64,000 nt of DNA from Phycomyces nitens (Eukaryota; Mucoromycota; Mucoromycetes; Mucorales; Phycomycetaceae): positions 8,556,001 through 8,620,000 of the forward strand of contig JAHRBC010000001.1 of assembly GCA_022702545.1 (NCBI GenBank), written 5' to 3'. The notes under the pieces were generated by a model that was given only the letters and a program-made list of their open reading frames with translations, had not been told where the DNA came from and made no database searches. The position numbers and the translations under genes were made by a program. The first letter of the stretch is position 1; every line of letters starts with the position of its first letter. Below, in pieces: positions 32,514 to 45,444 of this stretch.

Positions 32514-34534
32514 TTAGCTTACAAAGATGGTCAAGAGGGCTGTGGAACCAATCATAGCAGCACTCATGGCAGCCTTTGGTGTAATCTGGAAGGCAGCACT
32601 ATCCTTGGAGGCAGCCGAGACATTACCGTCGGTGTCCTTGCTAGCACTCGAGCTCGCTCCAGAGCTCTTGGGTGTACTGGCAGTTGCAGAAGCACTCTGG
32701 GAGACAGCAGCAGAAGAGGCAGCAGAAGAGGCAGTGGATCCAGGGGGACCAACAGGAACAGTGGTGATGTCCACCTTGAATTCAGCAGCAACGGCCTGGC
32801 TCATCGACACAATCCATTCGATCAAACCCCAGCCAGCACCTCCTCCCTCGCCGCCAGTGCCACTCACAGCCTCGTACAGGTTCTGTGAGACCTGATCAGC
32901 GGTCCAGCCAAAGTTAATACCAGGGGATTTCTGGACAATGCTACGGTCCCAGAGAAGATCAGGCAGGACAAACTCATGGTAGGCCAGGACACGGTTAGTG
33001 AGAGTAACGTTGTTGAACAGGACAGACACAGTGTTCTTGATGTATTTCTCAAAGGTAGCCTTGGTGGTGGGGTTCTCCAACAGGCGGTTGATCATTACAG
33101 CGCCTGGGTAACGGGTTGGGTAGGTTGTGTAGGACACCTTTGTGAACTCCTTGCCTTCGACTGCGCCAAGATTGACACCAAAGGTAGCATCATAATCCTG
33201 TCCGAGGTAATACCACTTGCTGTCGGTGGGGTCCTGGTAGGCACCATCGTTGGTCTGTTCTTGCCAGTAACCATCCCAGTGGCCAGTGAGGTATTCCATG
33301 ACCATGAAGCGAAGGAACTGGTCGACATCAAACTGCTTTGCAAATGCTGCTACTGAGCTGTCTGATGACATATCGGTCTGGTTGAGTGCGAGTGCCAAGG
33401 GCTTGATGGCACTGTAGTCCTGAGGGCTGGCAGCATTGGGAATAAATGAGCTATAACTATCGTCGTTTTCAGAGTAGGCAAATGAGGCACCAGAGGCACC
33501 ATCGAATAGAGGGCCCTTTGTTGCAGGAGGCTTTCCATTGTAGAACATGGCATCAATGTACGAATACTCGACCACATCATCGAGCATGTTAAAGGTACCA
33601 AAGCCCTCGCCGTTGATAAAGAGACGGACCATGTTGGCCTGGTTGCCATAGGTACCCATGGCATGGAGAATGTCAGCGTAGAGCTTCTCGCGCAATTGGG
33701 TAGGATCTTCTTCCATGTGTCTGATCTTAATGTAGTTACGGTTGTCGATTGTCTGGCCAGCGGGAAGAGTCCACTTCCAGCTCTGCTTGGCATTGTTCTT
33801 CTTCTTTCCGGCACCATGGATACCAAAGCTGCAGCCCTGAATTGAAGAGGTTAATTGAATGTTGAATAATTTTTAATGTTTTAATATTTTACATTGTAGA
33901 CTCTGACGGTCTCGGGACCGATGAATGTGAACTTTACAGTGGACATTGTTGCAGGCACATTGGTAACCATGTTGGAGAGTTCTGCGGCATCTCCGGTCAT
34001 GAAGACCGAGGGAATGTAGTTATCGTCCCACATCTCTTGGTTGCTGCCACCACGAGTCCATTGGGGCTATAGAGTGGTTGAGTATTAATAAACATTTGAA
34101 ATGGGATTAATAATAATAATCTATTAAACTAACGTTTTCAGCAATAGGCCAGGGAAGTTTGGGGATATTGGCATAGGTGACTGGGCGGCTGAAGAAATCG
34201 TTTCGGGTGGCGTTGCGGCCTGTCTCGAGAGTACGATCAAAGCTTTCGGCTTGACCATTGACAATGTACTAAACAAGATGCCAGAGTGAGCAGACTTGTT
34301 GATAGTCTGTAAATTATTTGTTACCTTGTATTTTCCAGAGGTTCCGGCCTCAACAGATCCAGTGTAGTAGGGAACATCAGCATCGGGAGCGGTCAAATCC
34401 GTTGCCTTGCCGTCAATTGAGACCTGTGGATTTCCTGTTGCTCCGGGAGCAATCACACGAAAGGTGACAGGAGAGGCTTCGTTGGACGCAACCAAGAGGG
34501 CAAATGCAATGAGCGACAAGGAAGCAAACTTCAT
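32514..34534 (-). CDS. CotH-family GPI-anchored surface protein
   Basis: Four exons (34534-34325, 34268-34134, 34066-33893, 33836-32514) give 613 aa; the second donor is GTTAGT and the others are GTAAxA-type. The N-terminus is a signal peptide (MKFASLSLIAFALLVASNEA). The CotH kinase-like fold follows (LFINGEGFGTFNMLDDV, YDATFGVN). The tail is Ser/Ala-rich, likely O-glycosylated, and ends in a hydrophobic segment typical of GPI attachment (AAMIGSTALLTIFVS). CotH proteins are widespread in Mucorales; some act as spore or hyphal adhesins for host cells. The block TNDGAYQDPTDSKW corresponds to the surface loop region known in that family. Whether this copy is adhesive, kinase-active or structural cannot be told. 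Confidence 0.92.
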
Positions 34535-35381
34535 TTTCCAAGAATTGTAAATAAAAACAAAAACAAAGGATGGAGTGAAAAGATGAAAAAAAAAAGATAT
34601 TTAAATATATCTGAATATGAGATGAACTTGAAAATATAAAGAAAGGCCATTTATACTTTATTTTCATTTTTAGCAGCAGTTGCACAGACTTTGAATACGG
34701 CCGGATTTATACCCTGGTACACTTTCCATATTCCCTATTTTGGATCTTGAGTGTGGCCTCACGTGTGGCAGAATGAGTGGATAGCAAAGATCGAAAAGAA
34801 GCCTTTAAAAGGAAATGGATTAATTCTGGGATACTTCTGTGCGTGTGAAAACAAGCAATGAAAGAACTTGGAGATGATGAAGAAATACAAGAGGATATTT
34901 AAATTGAAAATGAAGATCAGTAAAAAAATAAAGGGCGATATTTGGACTATTGAGTTTCAATACAAACTTTTGGTGCCTGCCATTGTGGCCCGATTGCTTT
35001 GGCTTATGAAAAAGAAAAGAAGCTTACATATAGGGTCAGAAACGAAAACAGTCTTGGTCGATTGACTAGAAACCATCTGTGCAACTAACAATCTATACAA
35101 AATTACTAAAGATCCTATTTATAAAATATATATATATTTATTTATATACATTCAGGGCTGTCGTACAATGGCGAAATATAGAGAAACAAATAAAAATGTC
35201 AAGGATAAATGACATATGTTTGATAGAAATAATGTATAAATAAATGGCTGTTTATCCATTAATCCCAAAAAACCATATGATGAGGCTCATTTACTTTCTT
35301 ATTTTTGTTGCAAAGCATTTTTGGTATAATTCTGTTGCAAAACTTGCAAACAAAAATAGAAAAAGGCGCTCGAATTGTCTG
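34535..35381. other. Intergenic, CotH promoter side
   Basis: Upstream region of CotH and 3' region of the G-beta gene; a poly-A-rich stretch lies just before the CotH start. A 65-codon open frame (34868, +) is lysine-rich and looks random. Confidence 0.45.
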
Positions 35382-36577
35382 TTAGAGCCAAATCTATCAA
35401 AAGTATTTAGTAACCATAACAACCGTAACCCTTGGTTACCTTTAGAAAACTGTCCCAGCTCCCTGTGCAGAGTGCCCTACCGTCACTAGACACTCCCAGA
35501 CAGGAGACCCTGTTGTCGTGTCCCCGCAAGATTCCTACTCGTTCGCCGCGCAAAGTATCCCAGACGTGGCAATTGAAATCATCATAGCCACCAAACAAAA
35601 GTCTACCTGATTTTGAAAATGCTAGGGACGTAACTCCACTAAAGATCTGCTCATGCGAGAATAGATTCAATTCACGGTCAGCGCGCATGTCAAATAGTCG
35701 GCAACTGGCATCGTCAGAACCTGACCCGACCGCGTTTCCGTCTGGAAAGAACTGGACAGCATTGATATCAGACTCATGTCCACTAAATATCTGGACACAC
35801 TTGTCGGCTCGAATGTCCCATACTCTGGCCGTAGTGTCGCAAGCCCCAGACACGAAAATCGAAGGGTTTGGTGAAATTGAAACACTAGAGATCATTCTTG
35901 AGCAAAGCCGGCCTATCAACTACCATGACTTACCTCATCACATCTCCAGAATGGTCCGTGAATTCCTGCAACTTTCTCCCCGAATCAATGTCCCACAATA
36001 TACAGGTCGTGTCCCCACTGGAGCTCAGGATCTGGTGATCGCTTGGAAACCGACAGCAACTGAGATAGCCAGTATGGCCAATCAATTCTCTTGTTGGCCG
36101 GCCAGTGCTCCCTGAAGTCTTGATATTAAATATGGAGCAAATGTTATCCAGTCCACCAGAAGCAACCAAGTCTCCAGATGGTCCATATGCGCAGGTCATT
36201 ACCCAGGATGATTTCAGAGGCACAATATGTGTCTTGTTTCCACTATAGGAATCCCACACAAGCAATTTGCCATCCTGGGAAGCCGACACTAGGCTGTTCT
36301 CATTGAATCCCCACTGCATTGCGTAGATCTTTGCCTGGTGACCTTTGAGTGTCCTTCCTGTCTTGATCGACAGGCGAGGTATACGCTCCAGGTGCTGTTT
36401 TGCGTAAGTGCTGACTAGATTGGCCTATGGTGAGAATAAGCTGTGGCTATGGTCAATTGAAAACATACGTGTGGTGTCGCATAGAGAATTCTTTCGGTTC
36501 TTGATCTTGTCTCTCAAGAGTTCTGCTTCCTGCCGAGCAGCTGCCATGCGCTTCTGGATATCACTCGGGGAGTTCAT
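35382..36577 (-). CDS. Heterotrimeric G-protein beta subunit (WD40)
   Basis: Four exons: 36577-36469, 36414-35934, 35884-35440 and a 12-nt last exon 35393-35382; 348 aa, the normal size. The first acceptor was placed at CTAG (36415-36416) because only that keeps phase and gives the family's DTTLSTYAK. The short N-terminal coiled coil ([18 protein letters not shown]) pairs with G-gamma. Seven WD40 blades follow ([50 protein letters not shown], and SWDSFLKIW at the end). The last exon codes only I-W-L-stop and completes the final blade. Known role: G-beta signalling in mating or trisporic response, growth and cAMP pathways. A GTAAGT upstream of the start suggests a 5' UTR intron. Confidence 0.95.
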
Positions 36578-37387
36578 GGCGAGATTGTCTTTTGGGTGGG
36601 AAAGAGACAGCAGTTTGGAATTTAGATACATTTTGACATGCCTGATTACTTACCTTCAAAATCTTTAGGGAATATTGTGCAAAGAAAGAAGGAAAGAAAA
36701 ATGGCGATTATGTTGATTTGCAATAATGGAATATATATATATATATATATATTATACCGCGCTGACATGACTGATTTTTATTTTCAGTAGAGGATAATGG
36801 CGGTATTTTATTATTGTTTGTTATTCATCATGACGACTTGAGATATTATTTATAATACACCAATTGGTTTATGGTATAGAGTAAAACTACAAGCAATTGC
36901 TCGTCAAATAGGCTGCAGCACTTCTTTATATTATATATATATATATTATCAGTCTTTGTAGTTACACACTAAATTTGACAGTTTCCACTCAAGATAACAA
37001 ACCGTTATTTTGTTTCTTTTATTCTTTGGACATCTTGTCTTTGGTATCAAGACCTCTTTACCGTTCTCATTGCTAGTCATTGAATACTGTCACCCAGAAT
37101 CGCGCCCTTTATTGGAACATCTTGTGGATCAAAGAAATGCGCCATTTTGGATTTCTTCTCAGGAAATATTTCATATCCCGCTCTTCATTGACCATCTAAC
37201 CTTGATTGGCTCAGACATGTTTTCCAAGCTCTTGTCCATTTTCTGAAATAAATAAATAATAAAGGCTTACAACGGTTGTACGATCCAGATTCCCTTTTTT
37301 TTATAACAAAATAAAAATCCTCACTAGTATCCTTATCATAGTCAATCTTCAAATCTATACAATCGTACTATTGAAGATAAACATTCA
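36578..37387. other. Divergent promoter region, G-beta and PIAS genes
   Basis: Contains a likely 5' UTR intron of G-beta (donor near 36653 on the minus strand), two (TA)n tracts (36729-36752, 36931-36947) and no supported gene. A 78-codon frame at 37010 (+) has no recognisable motif. Confidence 0.45.
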
Positions 37388-39736
37388 ATGGTAGAAAGTA
37401 AAAAGGTGAGTTTTTTTTTTGCCTTCTTGTTTTTTATTGATTTTCAGAACAATCGCCTCTATATTATATATATTTTCCTTTCTTTTTTCTTTTCATTTGA
37501 ACATGAGGACAGGCCAACTAAACGTTTTCCGAAACAATTTGCAATTCAATGCGTAAATTCAGTTATTATTTGAAAATCTGGGATCCCTGAGAATAGCCGA
37601 TCTCAAGGCGATTATAGACTTGGTCAATGCCAAATACGATTACAAAATCAGCTCCAGAGGTAGAAAGAACGAGCTTGTCGATCGATTGAGCCAAGAGATA
37701 CCAAGATTTATAGAGAAGCATGATAAAGCAGACTCAAGACACGTCATAGAGTTTATGAATCTTGTTTCAAATAAAAAGTAAGGCATCAAAGATATGAATC
37801 AGTAATCGAATTTATCCGATAGGTTAAGATGGGTATTGTTTAAAGGCTCTATTCATCTCTGGGTCAACCTTTCACCAGCCGAGCAAGAGTTGATTAGCCG
37901 TGAAGAAAACCTGGCCCATAGTGGCCATCCACCAAACGTAACAGGTGCATTGGATGAGCCGTGGCAAAAACGACGGAAACTACAAGACATACATAGTCGA
38001 CAGGATCAGCCACCACCACCACCACCAACATCACAGCAGCTGCTGCAGCAACAGCAGCAACAGCAACAACAGCAGCTACAGCTGCAGCGGCTGCAGCGGC
38101 AACAATCGCAGAATACATACATACTACCATCTACCCAAGCCCCCATTCAAGATTCTCGTGCCCTCTTTCATCCAAATATCAATCGAGATTTCCCATCCCC
38201 ACACGCACCCGAAATTGCACCAAGATTCACCGTCAAGCCAAACTCCTTTTACCAACACATTGTCTCATTAACAGCCCCTGTCTCCTGTCCAGGTAAACCA
38301 CAATCTTCTTGTTGTCAAAGAGGTTCAAATATCAAACTCTTTTTCTTTTTTCTTTAAAAAAACATAAGTTACCGAAAATGCAAGGGGTTCAAGGCATTTC
38401 AACTTTAAATTAAGCCCTCAGCAAACACAACAAATCAAACAACCCAGAGAGTATGATGGACGGACCATATATCAAGTACGAGTGTTCTGTGTAGCGGCAC
38501 CGTCATCGTTTGAGGAGTCAAAGGACGTGACAATAGAGTTTCCGAGTATGTGTGAATTGAGGGTCAATGGTCATATAATAGAAGGCAGTGTAAGTCTATT
38601 TATTGTTTGGATAAAAAGGGCGACCGATAGTCCTGTACACTTGTTCCGTTACTGCGATGGTTGACCATAGTATTGAAAGTCTGCCAACTTAATATATCCC
38701 ACAATCCCCTTAGACACTTCGTGGCCTAAAGAACAAACCAGGCACCGTACATGCTCCTGATGTCACACCTTGGATTAAACCCGAGTATACAAACAAAATC
38801 GAGCTATTGTTTGCCAACACAGCAAAGGTAAGCAGACATCATGAGGGATCAGTATTCACATTGGCAACCCCTTGCTAGCGTTATCTGGCAAGCGTAGAGT
38901 TTGTCCAGAGAAACACAGTAAACAATCTAGTGAAAGATTTATTAGCAACCAGGACAATGGCTAAAAACGAGGTTCTGGAGAACTGTAAGTCATCAAATAA
39001 AGTATTCAAACCAATCTTGACCCAATGCTTTTTTTCTTCAGTCCAGAGCCAAAACAAAGATACAGACATTGTAATCACTCACGCAACATTAACTACAAGA
39101 TGTCCTGTAAGAAGAAGAAGAAAAACAGAGCTAGATCCACTCAATTACTTTTTGATAATAATCCACTGTATCCAGATTGCTTTTAGTCGTATCAAGGTCC
39201 CTTGTCGAGGCATTGCTTGTATGCACCTCCAATGCTACGACGCAACAACCTTTCTGTCGATGAATGAACAAACACCTACCTGGATATGCCCAGTATGCTC
39301 TCGTACCATGACATCCTACAAGGATCTGGTTATCGATGGCCACTTTACAGACATCCTGGCCCGTGTTGACGAAGATGTTGAGAGTGTACAGATTGATGCA
39401 AACGGAGAGATGCAGATCGAGCAAAATACCAGTGAATCCGTAGTTGAGCCAAAGGTCGTTCCTCAGTCAAAACTAAAAGAAGATGGACCATCGAATTCGT
39501 CTTCAGTTGTTCTAGATACTGATACTGACGAAGACTATGATGATTCCCAATCAAAGCCATCTACATATACTCCCAGCCGGACTGTCAGCAATGTAGCCCT
39601 TGATAATTATCAGGATCGAAGAACAGGGTCTTTGGAACATGGGGAGACAAGCACATCTCAGGCGTTTTTTATTGATCTCACCACAGATAGTGAAGATGAA
39701 GACGATGAGTACAAGAAGAAAATCATAGCAAATTGA
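37388..39736 (+). CDS. PIAS/Siz-type SUMO E3 ligase
   Basis: Eight exons, phase-consistent: 37388-37405, 37563-37777, 37823-38292, 38369-38589, 38714-38827, 38879-38984, 39042-39106, 39176-39736; 589 aa. The family transfers SUMO from Ubc9 to nuclear targets. A SAP-like DNA-binding motif lies at residues about 8-60 (LRIADLKAIIDLVN...SSRGRKNELVDRL). A linker with a proline run and a polyglutamine tract (CAG/CAA mix) follows. A PINIT domain is next (TIYQVRVFCVA, TIEFPSMCELRVNG, NKIELLFANTAKRYLASVEF). The SP-RING zinc fold is at about 395-445 (CPIAFSRIKVPCRG, CMHLQCYD, WICPVC). Two SUMO-interacting motifs with acidic tails end the protein (VVLDTDTDED, FIDLTTDSED). Exon 1 codes six residues only and is the least certain part. 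Confidence 0.92.
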
Positions 39737-39818
39737 CAACATTAATGATTCTAAAATATCTCAAAGAATAAACAATATGCATTTTTTTTCTTAAAGGAAT
39801 AATATTTGTAAATGATAT

Positions 39819-41430
39819 TCATGCCTCGTTTAATAATCGATCTGTCTTTACAACTTCCATCCTTCTCTCCTCCAACAGCCCTTCCAATTCTCGCTTCTTG
39901 TCTCTTGCTTCTTCAACAAGTCTATCCAATCGACGGATAGCATCACGTCCAACATCAATATCTCTGGATTGTTTATGGACCTTGTCGGCAACATCGGCTT
40001 GGTCTGTGAGCTGTCGTAACTTGTAATCATACAAAGCCTGGAACTGGTCTCTTAATGGACGCGATTCAAAATCATTAGAGCCATGTTCCTTCATGGCCAA
40101 AGCCCGTTTCTGGGCCTCCTTTGCTTGTAATCTGACAACTTCCAACTCTCGCTTTAGCATTTCTTCCTCGTCGTACTTTTCACCCTTTACAGATGTTCCT
40201 ATGGTTTCAATAAACATTAGTATTTTATGATATCAATCTTGGTTTGGCTATATTACCTTTGGAACTAAGGGAAGTACTTGCAACTCCAAGGCGGTTCACA
40301 TAGCTATCGGCCAACTGTGCACTTTTGGACATTGATTGATTGTTGCCCTTGCGCGCTCCTGTGCCTGCTCCCGGACGTTCTCCAAGATCAGCAGCGTACT
40401 CACCTGCAAATGCTGCCTGGAGATCTGGAGGAAGCTGTTTAGGAATAGGAGCTCCTTTTGTTCGTTGGTTTAATATGTGAAAGTACGTGAGGCATTGATC
40501 TTGGGTAAGAGCATATGTGTGATTGACGTCTACCAATGACCTTTATAATAATAATAATAATAAAACAATTGAGAACCAAAGCCTGTCATTGTTTCTATTT
40601 TACCAGGCATCCGACAGATCTGCGTGCGAGAGTCCAAGAGCTCTGTAAAAGTCGTCCATCAAGCCAACTATAGGTAATATGTCAAGGTCAATGCGGTTTT
40701 TGGTTGTTGAGTCAATTGAGACAAGGTGTCAATGCTTCCACATACATTTTACTTTGCCGGTTTCATTGGCATATTTTGAATAGATGTTTTGGTAAGAGGT
40801 CATGTCCTGGGGTGTCATGTCCCAGCTAAATTCAACTGGACCAGATGGGGGTGGGGCCTGAGTGTATCCGGTTGCATAAGGCTGTTGGTATTGTGCATAC
40901 CCGGTCTGTTGAGGCATCATTCCAGTTTGCTGAGGCATCATTCCAGTCTGTTGAGGCATCATTCCAGTCTGCTGTGGCATCATTCCTGCTTGTTGTTGTG
41001 AAATATATCCACTCGGGAACAAATGTACTTTGGATTGAGGAATAAGTGTTGGTGGTAAACTGGTTGGTGTGTCGGCTCCATTGATACACTCAAATGTAAG
41101 GTGCATTGCAATACAAAACTCTTCGAAATCTAAACTTCCATCCTTGTCAATGTCTGAAAGATCCCTAAAGACAGCCGATTATAAGTATTGCAAGGTCCTA
41201 GAGTTTTGGGGTTTGGATATTTACCAAATCTTTTCGAGTCTGTCTGGCGGTAGGCTTGAACTCAAGAGGACATCTCTTGCAATTGAGCCTAGAAGAAAAA
41301 AGAATTGTTGGGTAAATTAAAGTGATGAAATGTGGATGGGGGGGCTACCTGACATGTAGCCATTGACTTGACCACGTGCTTGGAATATTTCGGCATATTT
41401 TGTCTTTTCTTCTGCTGTAATGAGGCTCAT
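39819..41430 (-). CDS. End3-like EH-domain endocytosis protein
   Basis: Six exons: 41430-41349, 41288-41225, 41164-40746, 40667-40604, 40540-40257, 40198-39819; 430 aa. End3 works with Pan1 and Sla1 in cortical actin patches during endocytosis. The first EH domain (residues 1 to about 95) carries an EF-hand-like loop DIDKDGSLDFEEF and IAMHL. A fourfold MMPQQTG repeat, absent from typical End3, and a QP-rich linker follow. The second EH-like domain (SWDMTPQDMTSYQNIYSKY...) leads to LTYFHILNQRTKGAPIP, LADSYVNRLGV and a long coiled coil, as in End3. The third donor is GTATGT, chosen because it alone preserves phase. Convergent with the PIAS gene, stops 82 bp apart. Confidence 0.9.
40914..40997 (-). 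repeat. In-frame 21-bp repeat, four copies, within End3-like gene
   Basis: Units encode MMPQQTG in the linker between the two EH domains. Synonymous variation between copies (CAG/CAA, CTG/TTG contexts) shows they are not fresh copies. Confidence 0.85.
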
Positions 41431-41836
41431 CTCTGTCTTTCTGTTTCGAGAGTTCGGGGATGCAGCAAGAGATTTGCTGTAAATTTCACTAAATGACTCT
41501 TTTGTGTGCACGGTCACGGTTCCTAAAAATGGATATCCAGACACAGTCCAATGAACGGTACAAAGTGCACTTGTGCTTGAGACTCAATTGACAGTTAAAG
41601 ATGTATTCTTTGTGAGAATATCGATTACAATTGTCAGTAATTTTTGTGGGTCGAATTGGATCCAAAGTGCAGGTTAATACATTGTGGCATTATCCACGAT
41701 TGCCAATTGACTACTTTTTATGTTTATAGATATTTTTTTGGTTTATTTAAACTAGCACAAGCGAGTCTTGCAAGTATAGTCTAGTGATGTGATTCGGCTT
41801 ATTGATCAAAAAATGTAAATTCAAATCAATAATTGC
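41431..41836. other. End3-like promoter region
   Basis: Spacer between the eL36 stop and the End3-like start, both minus. No open frame with an ATG of note; no other signal supported. Confidence 0.45.
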
Positions 41837-42131
41837 TTAATGACGACGAGACTCGGCAATGACAGCAGAGAGCTCTTCAATCTTCTTCTTGGCACGGAGG
41901 AAGGTACCGAGTCTCTTCTTGGTAAGCTTCTTGGCACGCTTGTCCTTGGAGTTCTTGATCAATTCCATAACGCGACGTTCATAGGGAGCAAATCCGACAA
42001 CTTCACGAACAATGCTGCGGACAAAGGTAGTACGCTTGGAAGCAGCCTATCGACAATCAAATTCGTATAAGTCTCTCTTTATTCGACCAGTTTATAAAAA
42101 AAGAAAAAGAAGAAGTATTGTTTATTAGTCT

Positions 42132-42165
<34 letters not shown>

Positions 42166-42581
42166 GTACTGGTATCAATATATAATGTAATATTATTACT
42201 ATCATTCTTATTACTATTCTGCTTTTGCACTGAAAACAGTAAACGCTCAATGCATAACGCGCTTTCGATTAATTCTTCAATATTGACAAGTAGTGTTTTC
42301 TGTTGCATCTTTTTTCGTTTTTCGTTTTTTGTTTTTTTTTGGCACCATTGTTTATTTCTGAATGAGTCTCATTTCTTTTCGTACGTATAATTTTTGTGTG
42401 TGTGTGTATTTTTTTCGTCACTGGAAATATGTTTTATAATGATAATTGATGTTTTTATATAAAATAAAGAAAGTTAATGACTTACACCCTTTGTGTAAGA
42501 GGGAGTGATCTTGAGTTCACGACGAGTAGTAATGTGTCCCTTGTTGAGACCAACAGCAATACCAGACTTGGAAGCAGCCAT
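41837..42581 (-). CDS. rpl36: Large-subunit ribosomal protein eL36
   Basis: Two exons (42581-42486 and 42046-41837), 101 aa, full family length. It is a basic protein of the 60S ribosomal subunit. Diagnostic blocks are [11 protein letters not shown] near the N-terminus, [20 protein letters not shown], and a lysine/arginine-rich helix ending in AESRRH. The intron is 439 nt, by far the longest among confident genes here, with a GTAAGT donor at codon 32. It contains a (TAA)n tract (42133-42164) and a (CA)n tract. Long first introns are common in fungal ribosomal protein genes. I looked for C/D-box snoRNA motifs in it and saw none. Confidence 0.97.
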
Positions 42582-42796
42582 TTTGTGAAAGAGGAGGAAT
42601 CCAATAGCTTAACCAAATGGATTCAATATAAAAAAAAATTAAAAATTTTCAGTGGCGTGCCGGTTTGGCTTGTGACGTTTGTCGGCGGGCCAATTGATAA
42701 TGAACATTAAGGTAGTCTTTATTTGTCAAGGTTATTTCAATTGATACATTAGCATTGCAAGATTGGCATCAATGGCATCAATGGCATCAATGGTCT

Positions 42797-43494
<698 letters not shown>

Positions 43495-43640
43495 TACAAT
43501 GTATAATATTAAAAGCTTGTTTTTTCTTCTTCTTATTCTTGTACAAATGACAAAAGAAGGAAAGATGTGCAATGCGTTTATGCAATGATATATACATCCA
43601 AATATTTAGATATTAAGATGACATCAGCTGTCTTACATAT

Positions 43641-43707
43641 TCATATTCATATTTATATATTTATATTTATATTTATATTTATATTTATATTTATATTTAT
43701 ATTTATT
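43641..43707. repeat. Hexanucleotide microsatellite (TATTTA)n
   Basis: About ten near-perfect TATTTA units lie directly after the stop of the BSD-domain gene (which reads leftward), so they fall in its 3' UTR. They are also just upstream of the AMMECR1 start, on the shared 217-bp spacer. Confidence 0.85.
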
Positions 43708-43711
43708 ACCA

Positions 43712-45204
43712 CTATTCCCAATCACTGTCACTGTCACTCTCTTCCTTCTTTTGAGTGTCTGGTTTGACCCATTCCTCAGCGTCAGTGGAACTGTTGGCTT
43801 TAAGAGGAGGAGACAATAGACTGGGCTCAGTAGAGTGGGGAGCAGAAATGGTGCTATAGTCTGTATCAGATCCCTTGTCCTTTTTGTGATCCACCGAGGT
43901 CTTTTCATTATCCTCATCATCAGAATAATCCCACTTGAACTCGGTATCCTGATTGTCTTGAACACTGGCCTCTGTAGATAGCCCAATTAGCCATGATATC
44001 CAACATTAATGACAGCTTTACCTTTGACTACCCATTGACGCTTTTGCTCATCTTGGTCAATTTTCCAAGCATAATAAAAGTATCTCTGCCAGAACAAAGC
44101 ATAGCTCACCTGGACAGGCACTTTAAAACAGTTTAGCAAACTATGGATTCAAATCCAAGACTTACCCAACTTGTCCATCATTTCTCTCAAATCACTATGC
44201 TCCTCCAAGAGACGGGCAATCTCATCAGTGTATTCTGTTGCATTGAATCCAGCCTTGAAGGTCTCCATGACCTTTTTCTCGTTTTCTCTCTCTGTCTCTG
44301 TCTCCAATCTCTCTGCAGGATCCTTGAGGAAATTGTCCGGGTCTGTTCTCAAGGCAGCCAACAAGCCTTCCTTGCGAGTAGCCCTTTTAAAAACCAATCT
44401 TTAAAACCATCTTGATGGGTACCAAATCTATCTTTTATGCACTTACCACACACGAGCTCCTTCTGAACCCTTTTGCTCAGCCTCTTCTGGTCTTGAGACC
44501 TGTTCCTCTGCACTTGGTTCAACAACCGTGATAGCCTTGCCAAGGATCTGGATTACTTCTGTACCAAACTTTTGGATGTATTGTTCAGCAAACCGGGTGC
44601 CTTGACTGGCTTCTTCTTTGAGGGTAGTCAAGTCAATGTTGTCTGGCAATTTAATGGGAGGAAGATGGGCAGGCAGGGTCTGGATATAATTCGTCAAGCC
44701 GTCTTTCAAGGACTCTAGATTGACAGTGTTTATCTTGTTGAGATTGTCACGAATGGATTGCAGAGGGGCATATGTTGTGGTGTCTGGCTCAGCAACTGCT
44801 CTTTGTTTTCCTTTTTCAGTTGGTTGGATTGTAGATGAGGATTTGTCTAGGTTGGACTGGTCATCGGATACCTCTTCGTCTTCACTGGCGTCATCGACAA
44901 GGTCTTCGCGCAAAACTTGAGCGAATTCCTGCAAGTCCTTTTTTGTGACCTCTACAAGAGCTTCACTCTAATCGAACAGGAAATGATTTAGCATGTGCAT
45001 TGGACAATCTTCGGAATCCACAAAGGAATCTAACAATTGGCTTGCCTGTTTCTTTACAGTGTCGACAATGCTAGTGAATCGTTGTCCCCATCCAAAGTTT
45101 GTGAATGCCTTGAGAATGACGTCTTCTTCTTCAGGCACGCTCTTTGGAGCGACTTGTTTGTTTTCATTGACTGCAGAAGCAGCATACTGGTACATGTCAT
45201 CCAT
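43712..45204 (-). CDS. BSD-domain protein
   Basis: Five exons (45204-45022, 44967-44447, 44383-44166, 44120-44022, 43971-43712), 426 aa. Exon 3 acceptor was placed at AAAAG (44384) since the earlier AG gives a stop. The BSD domain runs from about residue 285 to 345 (FKAGFNATEYTDEIARLLEEHSDLREMM, then VSYALFWQRYFYYAW with the family's F-W pair). The N-terminal part has an amphipathic helix with QLLDSFSEALVEVTKKDLQEF and an acidic stretch. The C-terminus is acidic and serine-rich, ending SDSDSDW-E. BSD proteins of this shape (SYAP1/Dos2-like) are linked to signalling or ubiquitin-dependent processes; the exact role is unknown. Confidence 0.88.
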
Positions 45205-45407
45205 GGTTGTTTATATCTGAACTTGACTTGAAGATACGGTTAAAGCAAATTGATTACACAAATCCGCACTCTTTTTTTATTATTATTATTATTCTATGTA
45301 CACAATATAATATATATATATATATAATATATACACACACACGCACACAAAAGAACTTGCTAATCGTGTAAAGAAAATGTGGGGCAAGATAAGACTGCTG
45401 TGACTTG

Positions 45408-45444
<37 letters not shown>

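Noticed and set aside
32527..32895. 122-codon alanine-rich plus-strand frame
   Set aside because: Antisense of the Ser/Ala-rich CotH tail.
37836..38357. Stand-alone 173-codon gene with polyglutamine
   Set aside because: It is an internal exon of the PIAS/Siz gene read through into the following intron.
42047..42485. Intronic snoRNA in eL36
   Set aside because: No convincing C/D or H/ACA boxes seen in the AT-rich intron.
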